From: Jacaranda mimosifolia
Lineage: Eukaryota > Streptophyta > Magnoliopsida > Lamiales > Bignoniaceae
Reading direction: 5' to 3'
Assembly: GCA_018894105.1 (NCBI GenBank)
Contig: CM032131.1
Span: 18,891,578-18,955,577 of the forward strand
DNA length: 64,000 bases
The position numbers were made by a program, and so were the translations under genes. Positions 56,870 through 64,000 of the stretch are shown here, piece after piece (position 1 is the first letter of the stretch; the number at the start of each line of letters is the position of its first letter). Below the pieces are notes generated by a model. That model had not been told where the DNA came from. It saw only the letters and a program-made list of their open reading frames with translations, and searched no databases.

Positions 56870-59100
56870 AGTATATAATAATCATCCATTTGAATTCAAT
56901 CTAAGTAAGTCGTGAAATACTGTCAAAATAAATAAAATAAAATTTACTATATTAGAATATTGATTATTTTCTATTTACTATTATAATAATTTTCTAATTT
57001 TCAATAAAATTTTATTACCAAACAAGTGAACATAATACATTTACCAGGCAACAAGCGATGCTCCTACAACTACTGTGTGTGTGTGTGTATATATATATAT
57101 CTATATAAATCCTTTCTAAATTATTTTAGGGACAATATATATTTTGGAAAAGGACATAAATTTCTTTTTAATTAAAACCCACATTTTAACCAATTCGCTA
57201 CTCTTTTCGAGTATTTAAGTTTTTTCTTAGTAAAATTCCAAAAATCAATATTATGTTTCCAATTCTTGCTTTATTACAACAGTTGACCTCAATTCCAGTC
57301 CCATGGAATCTCAAAGTTCTTTTTTAATTAAATTAATTACATAATCACAACAAGTATTCAATACCAATTATTATGATAATTAGCAATCAGCAAACAATTA
57401 CTATAAAAATAAATAAAAACTCACATTTTGATGAAATTTAAAACTCAAAATCCCATACTCTTGAGGCCTTAATTTTCCCACTTGAACTAAACTTTTGGAC
57501 AAAACCTCAAAATTATAAACCTAATATTATAATTACTTTTAGAAAACTCAAGTGGTAAGTTGGCCCAGTGACATTGCCCGATACACATAAGTGACATCGT
57601 CTCATACATATAAATGTGAGATCTGCAATTTGAATAATAAATCCTTGATGTGCATGGATGCATTAAAAATTAAAAAAGAAAATTACTTCGAATAGATTTT
57701 TCACCTATTAGGGTTGCAAAACATCCAAATACTATATGGCTATGGAAGCCTAAAGCATATCAAAATTTCAATTTCCCAAAAAGTAATGGCACAAAAGACT
57801 TGAAATTTATAATATGAATGGACCACCCACCACCACCTTGTTAATGTTCAAATTTTGCATGGGGGGTTCTCATAATTGGCATGAAAGAAACTATTTTTTT
57901 TGTAAAATTTCTTTACAAGATTGCACTTGCACCCATTGCCGACTTTTTTCCACCCCTGAAAAGTCTCATAAGCATAAAGCTCTTTTTTTTTTTTTTTCCA
58001 AAACTGTGGGCGCAATAGTGCCCTCATACAAAGCACTTTGTTTCTTTTAGCATGAACTTTATTAATGTGCTTTCCCGCAAACTGTTGGTGGATCTCCGTC
58101 CCATCACCAGTTTGCCTCCAATCAAGTTTCTGCCACGTTTTCATTTCTTGGCATTTGGAGATTCTATTGGGCCTTTTTTTTTGTTTATGCACATATCTCA
58201 CTGTATAGCTTTAATTAGCAACATCAATTGTAACTGTGCATAATTTTAATTTTGTTCTAGGCTTCTATGTATGGGATGGAATTCATCCCGATTATTGTAG
58301 CTGCATCTAACTGAACATTGTAACCCTCATTTTGTGTTAATATATATCTCGCAACCATTCTAAGTACTCCATGGGTTTTGAGTAGACTTTTCATGCTTGG
58401 TTGTTTTATATTTTGGCCTTTTATTAGCATTAGTTTTGATAATTGATTTAAGTTAAATTAAAATAGATTCAAAAATTTACATAGTCCTATCATAAATATA
58501 CCTCATCACACATACTAAAATACGATCAAAATTTGAAGCACGATGGATGGTGAAACAATCAAATAAAAATACACAAAATTAAAATAAAATTACTACAAAA
58601 ATTGAACATTTGCTATTTAGTTTGGACTAGAAAACAGCCTTATACCATGTGTTGAGCCACAGGATAGGGCATAGTGCATTACAAAGAAAATAGTTTACAT
58701 ATTGAATTAATTTCTTGAAAAATCAAAAGTTACAATCATTTAAAATTGTACCTTTAAAGATTATTTTCTTTTAATTTTTTATGTTCCTGCTCGCTAATAA
58801 TGTATTCACCTCTCATTGTAAATCAAAATAGGTACATAATATATAATAAAAAGACTTTTTTTTTTAATTAACACGCACACATTGGATGTCATACTTATAT
58901 GTATGAGGAAATGTCATTGATGGTCACTTGACTAATATTTTAAAATACTTGTTATCTATACAATTAACTAATTAAATTACATTCTCATATATTATGACTC
59001 TATAGACAAGGAAAAATTTGCCCTAGTAATGAGCTAAAAATATATGATTATTGATATGACAAATTAAAATCTTAGGCAAAAAGCTAAAAACAATATAACA
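56870..59100. other. Spacer without supported genes
   Basis: It contains a (TG)n(TA)n run at 57074-57100. Repeat-like segments at about 57545-57655 and 58868-58930 both have CATACATATAAATGTGAG- or CATACTTATATGTATGAGG-type sequence and may be ends of a MITE related to 37590-37660. The 57848-58201 minus-strand frame (117 codons, Lys/Cys-rich) has no recognisable domain and spans a poly-T run; I do not call it. Confidence 0.35.
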
Positions 59101-60060
59101 TATCAAATTAGTTAAATAAGAAAGGGGCCAATGAATCCACCAATTCAAGTACACTCAACATGGGCTTCTCAATCCAAGTAAGTTGAAGTCTAAGGACTTA
59201 ATGAATATAAAAACCAATTTCCAAAGTTAATAAGGCATAAAGAGAATCTTTTTTTACAACTCGAGTTCTAATTATAAACAAGCGATTCCAATAGCAAAAG
59301 TCTAATATTACATTGATTTTCAGAATGGACCCCAACTTCATTCCATGCAATATTATCTAACGCCATCTATGAAAACTCCCTTCTAATGTATGAAGCATGA
59401 AGATGTAAAGGAGATCCATAGCTTGAAATTCCAACGCTTTGGTAACAACGTAAAATGAGAACGTAGATAACAATCGACCACATACGCAATCCCATCTGAA
59501 ATGGAGCAAGCACCCAACAAGTCCTCACCACCAAAGGCAATTACACTCGAGCAACAAGCTCTGCTCCTTGGAGTACTGATACTGCAAATGACTCAAGAAG
59601 CACTATTAGCACTAGTAGAGAAGCCTCCATATGAGTTGTGGCCAAACAATAGCCTAATATGCCGATAAGCACCATTAGCAGGAGCAAGCCTGATCATCTT
59701 GTCAGAGTTGAAAAGCGCCATCATCTTTAGAGAAACGAACAAGGAACAAAGCACAACCCTTCCGCCATTTCAACAAGTTGACATGCAATCTTCCCTCCAA
59801 GCTGATCAATCGTAGTGGTTACCTATTGCAACTAGATTTTCAACTTGCTCTATCGTTTCTCAGGATTGAGAAGGTGCAAGAAGCAAATATCTTTCCCTGG
59901 CCATCGCTTTTCTAGATATAGCCCTTTTTTTAGCCATCTTAATAGAGTCGTTCCTCCATGGCACAAAGGTCGTGAACCCCTTGGGATTTGATGTACGAAT
60001 GGCCCTCAACTTTTTGAAGTTATGGAGCTATATAATCTGAGTGAAGCTGCTTATTATAAG
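59101..60060 (+). pseudogene. Remnant of LTR retrotransposon 5' region and gag
   Basis: At about 59357 AACGCCATCTATGAAAAC resembles the GGCGCCGTCTGTGGGAA stretch that commonly follows the primer-binding site in plant Ty3/gypsy elements (inference). From 59501 a frame opens MEQAPNKSSPPKAITLEQQA and runs with stops (first at about 59665) to about 60050, with EKPPYELWPNN and AFLDIALFLAI readable. No zinc knuckle, protease or polymerase follows. Decayed and truncated. The assignment is moderate; a captured unrelated sequence is possible. Confidence 0.35.
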
Positions 60061-61435
60061 GTGTTCCGCATTACATTGATCAAACACAACCCAATCTAGT
60101 CCAACCAATGTCGGTTGGATCCATCATCAATTGTGAGTAATTGGCACAACATTTCCTCCAAAAATTTTAATCAACCACAAGTATCCCAAGTCGACACCCT
60201 AGCTATTTACATATATTATAATTTTTCATATATTTTAAATATAATAAATAATATTTAAAAAATTATCATATATGATAAATCATTGCACATATATATAATT
60301 TATATTTTCTAAATATAAAGTATCAAAACCTATATATAAAAATTATAACCGAAGAATTGAGAAGAATATTAGAATTGAGTATCTTTCTATTCTTTTTTTT
60401 TTGGGGGGGGGGGGGGGACAATTATATTATGTGTTAAAGATTGTTATTTTGTCTTATTTTTTTGGAGAATTTTATGTTTATTTTGTTGAATTAAAAACTT
60501 GTTTGAATCAATTGTTTAGGCATGCTCTTATTTCATTGAGTTGTTTTAGAGATGTTTTATAGGTTGTTCTTATTTTGCCCTTCAGAAACTTTAATTTATA
60601 ACTTGTTTTCCACTTTAAGAGCTATCTTTTCAATATTTTATTGTGCTATTTGTATGATTGCTTCTCTTTTAATAAAATTGTATAGCTATTTTTATTAGAA
60701 AAAATTATATATTTTGTTATAGGTTAATAGATTTGAATACTTAGATATTCATAAATGAATATCCGAATAATTACAATCAAACATGAATATCTAAAAAATA
60801 ATATTTCAATTTGAGCATGAATAATTATAACTGGATACAAATATAATTTACTAAATAATTATAATCAATATGGATACATTCGAATTCATTTAATATCCAT
60901 TGAATACATATTCAGATGTCATTACATAAATATCTATCGGATGCGAATATGAATAAAAATATGGATAATAAGGGTGCTATTTATCTCTTGACCTTGTTAA
61001 TTCTCCTCTGCATCTGAAAATATCAACAAAATGAGTGAGTTTGGAAACCCAACAAGCATTTTAAATATGTTTAAGATAAAAAAATATTCAAAATAACTTA
61101 TAATTAACATTACCATGTGACTATAACTAGGGATGTAATGGATATTAAATGGATCAAATATACTATTTTCATATTCGTATCCGATTAACTTTTTGAATAT
61201 TTAGATACAATACAAATTCAACAAATATTTAAGTATGATATTCAAATTCATATCCGTCGAATATCGATCGAACTCTAATATATATGTATTCGAATTATTT
61301 TTTTGATATTTATATTCGATTATAATCATTTAGATATTTGTTTATGAATATCCAAATATCTGAACCTATATAATCTATAATAAATACATATTTTTAATTA
61401 ATAGAGGAACTATACAATTTCATTAAAAAGAACAT
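60061..61435. repeat. AT-rich hAT-like repeat remnants
   Basis: Between 60725 and 61385 the words GAATATCCGAATA, GGATACATTCGAATTC, TATCCGATTAAC and AATATCCAAATATC recur in both orientations, and CTAGGGATGTAATGGATATT lies at about 61127. This looks like an inverted-repeat element of the plant 'TAGGGATGTAA' class. A run of about 14 G occurs at 60403-60417. No genes. Confidence 0.35.
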
Positions 61436-64000
61436 TGTAACACCCCTGACAAATATCTCATGATTAGTATGAATTTATACATTATCATTTTATTTTTATG
61501 ATTTTTTTATTAATTAATTATTTTTTTAATATTAGGGTCAATTTGTAATTTTGAAAACCTAATTGAACTAAAATTGGAAAAGTTAGAGGCTTGCATGGAA
61601 CTTTTATAGTCAACTAGGGTCTATATGTTATTATATTAATTAGAGGACTTAATTTGATTAACGTAATATATAATAAGGACTAAATGCAATTATTAAAAAA
61701 TTGAATTTTATAAAAAGAAATGTTTTCTTCATTCTTCTCCATCTTCTTCATTTTTTTTTTCTTCACCACCATCGAACCGTTTTTCTCTCTTTCTCATTTC
61801 TCTCACCATCATCGGCAAACATCTCTTCCATCCAACACCACCAACTACCTCTCCTCACCCCAACAACCCCATCGCTACCACACACACAACCCAGCATTGG
61901 CGAAACTCCACAAATTTAGAAACCCAGAAAACTAGCCGCGGCGGGTAAATGGCGATCCACAGCAAGGCGGCATCGAAGGGGCAGTTTAGGCCATGTTTCT
62001 GGAAGCCCTTGGTTCAAGGAGTGAGCTGGTGACCTTGCATGGAGGAGTAGCACGGCGGCGGCGACAGAAATCGAAGTTATAGATGCGGCGGTGAAAAAAT
62101 GGTGTTGGAGTTTTCTGGCCACGGTTGACGACCATTTTAACCTTGAAACTGAAAACTACTTGGACCGTTGGACTCAGGAGGACGAAACGTGGTGATCGAT
62201 AGTGGTTCTGACATTTTTTTGTGACGACGGTCGATTGTCGACGACGGCTCTCAAACAGAATCTTCTCCTCATCGCGGTGGTTGCGGTGGTGTGATCGGTC
62301 TGTGGTTTCAAGGTCTCGATTGTGTGCTTCTGGGTAAAGATTGGTATTAAGATTATGGTTTTTATACATTTTCATTCATTTAAATCTCTTGTACCTTTGA
62401 ATAATCGATTCCAAATTGTATTAGGTAGTGAAAATGTTTCATGCATGGTTGATGTTGGATTTTGGACCCAAAATTTTATCAAATGTGATAATTGGGGAAT
62501 TATTGAGTTAATTGAGTTAGAAAAACCCTAAATTTGGAAAACTGGACCTTAATGGAAATCATTAGGTTATTGAACTAAGTGGCTCATTATTACTGCTTAG
62601 GATACTGATATGGAATTGAATTGACTATATCTATTGCTCGTATCATAAGAACCCTATAACCGATAGTAAATTAGCCGTATTTTTAAGAGTATTTCTTAAT
62701 GATAATTTCGTATGAAGTCTTATGTCGAGTTAATTGAGTGGTTACTGATTTTAGACAGTTAGTAGTAGGGTTTTAATTATTGGAGGTTATCCTGGTTGAA
62801 TATCAATTTTAATAAGTAAATCACTCTCATAGTTAGGTGACAAAGAGCAGGAAACTGCGGATCAGTAGGCCATTGACTATAGCTGTCTTCTAAGGCTTTT
62901 GGAGGTAAGGGTCTGCCAATCTGGCACCTTTTCTTAACTATCTGTTATCCGTGATAAGCCCCTGTGTGGGTTTTCTGTTTCTGTACCGTAATCTTATTAT
63001 TCAAAATCTGAATTGTGTTTGAAATTCGATTTGTTATTTGTTATCTGATTTGAACACCCCCTGTGAGGGTTATCTTTGATACCGATTTTGTTTTCTAATT
63101 GTTTTAGTGCCCAAAACTTTCTTTACAATGTCAGAATTCTATCCCTTGTACCCTGCAGCCTTGCTGGCTGTCCCCATATAACTTGCTAGCTTCTTACAAG
63201 TCTGTTATTTGTTAAAGGGATCTTGTCGATCTATTGTTCTGTTATGTTACATTGTTGCCTTATGTTATGAACCCTAAATTGCCTTATCGGCCACTGTACA
63301 TTATTGGTTCAACTACGTATCAGTCATAATTATACTGAATGTTAAAAGGTGAAACTGATATCTGTTGGCATTACATTATACTAACCCATGGGATTCCATG
63401 GGCCGAATATCACCCGGAGGGACGCCATGGGGAGGGGGGGATTTGGGCTCGGGACTAGGTCCAAAAAGACGACCGAGCGAAATGGACCGACGGTGACAGA
63501 TCCTCCAGCTAGTCCCACTTACGATCTTGACTTACAAGTAGCTTGAGGTAGTGAATTGTGAGTAGCGGGATCCGGCATGCGGTCGACCATGCCATACAAC
63601 AAGTTGTTACACGCCGAGCTGAGTGCTCAAGCAATGGAGTGATAAGAAAATTCATGTTTAAATAGTACCAATGCTCAGTACTCATAATTATGATTTGATC
63701 TAGGAGTAATAAGGACAAAATGACCAACAACCTATTAAATTTGATTACATGTGTATTATGTACGTTGTTGATTCATACTGACTTTCTTATCGTTATCAAA
63801 TTGTTCATCGATAGTTGTACCTCATTAACTTCTTCTTAAATCTTGTTCTTCTCTTTTCCCTCACTAAGTCCCTATGACTTATCCTCCCTTGTTATTGATT
63901 TCTTTCAAATAGGTAAAGATGGTGAATGAGGTCTTCAGGCTTGAATGTATTTTGAAATGTACTAGACTTTTGGCTGTGTATATAGGTTTCCAGTATGTTA
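61436..64000 (+). mobile_element. Long LTR, family member 3, opposite orientation, cut by the window end
   Basis: It starts TGTAACACCCCTGAC, the reverse complement of member 1's GGGGTGTTACA end. The block at 62840-62960 (TAGGTGACAAAGAGCAGG and GGTAAGGGTCTGCCAATCTG) is the reverse complement of 55170-55270. TCACTAAGTCCCTATGACTT at about 63863 matches the inverted AAGTCCAAAGGACTTAGTGA of members 1 and 2. A CT-rich then GCGG-rich stretch (61720-62300) follows the first 300 bp. The far end, and whether gag-pol follows, are outside the window. Short frames here are not credible genes. Confidence 0.7.

Noticed and set aside
57848..58201. 117-codon minus-strand frame
   Set aside because: Includes a poly-Lys stretch from a poly-T run, no recognisable motif, no homologous copy in the window; insufficient support.
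61986..62375. 129-codon minus-strand frame with Arg-rich composition
   Set aside because: Caused by GGCGG/CGACGG-rich LTR sequence; not shared with the other family members.

Overview
This is nuclear DNA from a flowering plant, most likely a eudicot. The support is strongly AT-rich sequence, a spliced oligopeptide transporter (OPT) gene, a WRKY group I fragment, and typical plant transposons: MULE, CACTA, hAT-like, plant Helitron with an RPA-like gene, and long LTRs. I cannot name the species. No rRNA, tRNA, CRISPR or bacterial-type operon was seen.

Layout. 1-5.6 kb is nested repeat debris: hAT-like and TIR elements, two short solo LTRs and a decayed WRKY fragment. 5.6-15.3 kb is one Mutator-like element with a 9-bp target duplication. 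It carries a degenerate mudrA-like transposase on the minus strand and a two-exon GRF zinc-finger gene on the plus strand, convergent as in maize MuDR, and a 2.75-kb LTR has landed in the transposase. 15.3-19 kb holds a solo LTR and MITEs. 19.1-24.8 kb is a large inverted-repeat element whose arms are packed with tandem ~85-bp units, and a hAT-type MITE sits in its middle. 25.1-27.3 kb has a tandem pair of genes for a small basic plant protein; the second copy is frameshifted at a poly-A run. 29.2-33.6 kb is the best gene in the window, a five-exon OPT transporter on the minus strand encoding about 744 aa. 34.4-38.4 kb has three CACTA-type non-autonomous elements. 41.3-51.7 kb is a decayed Helitron with a tandemly duplicated N-terminal half, a Pif1-like helicase with broken motifs and an RPA-like gene. 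53.8-56.9 kb and 61.4 kb to the end are further copies of the long-LTR family seen at 10.9 kb; the last is in opposite orientation and runs off the window.

Function. Only the OPT gene and the first small-protein gene look intact as host genes. Nearly everything else is mobile DNA in various stages of decay, and the nesting gives a relative order of insertion. The least conventional structures are the tandem-repeat inverted-repeat element at 19.1-24.8 kb and the convergent GRF-carrying MULE.
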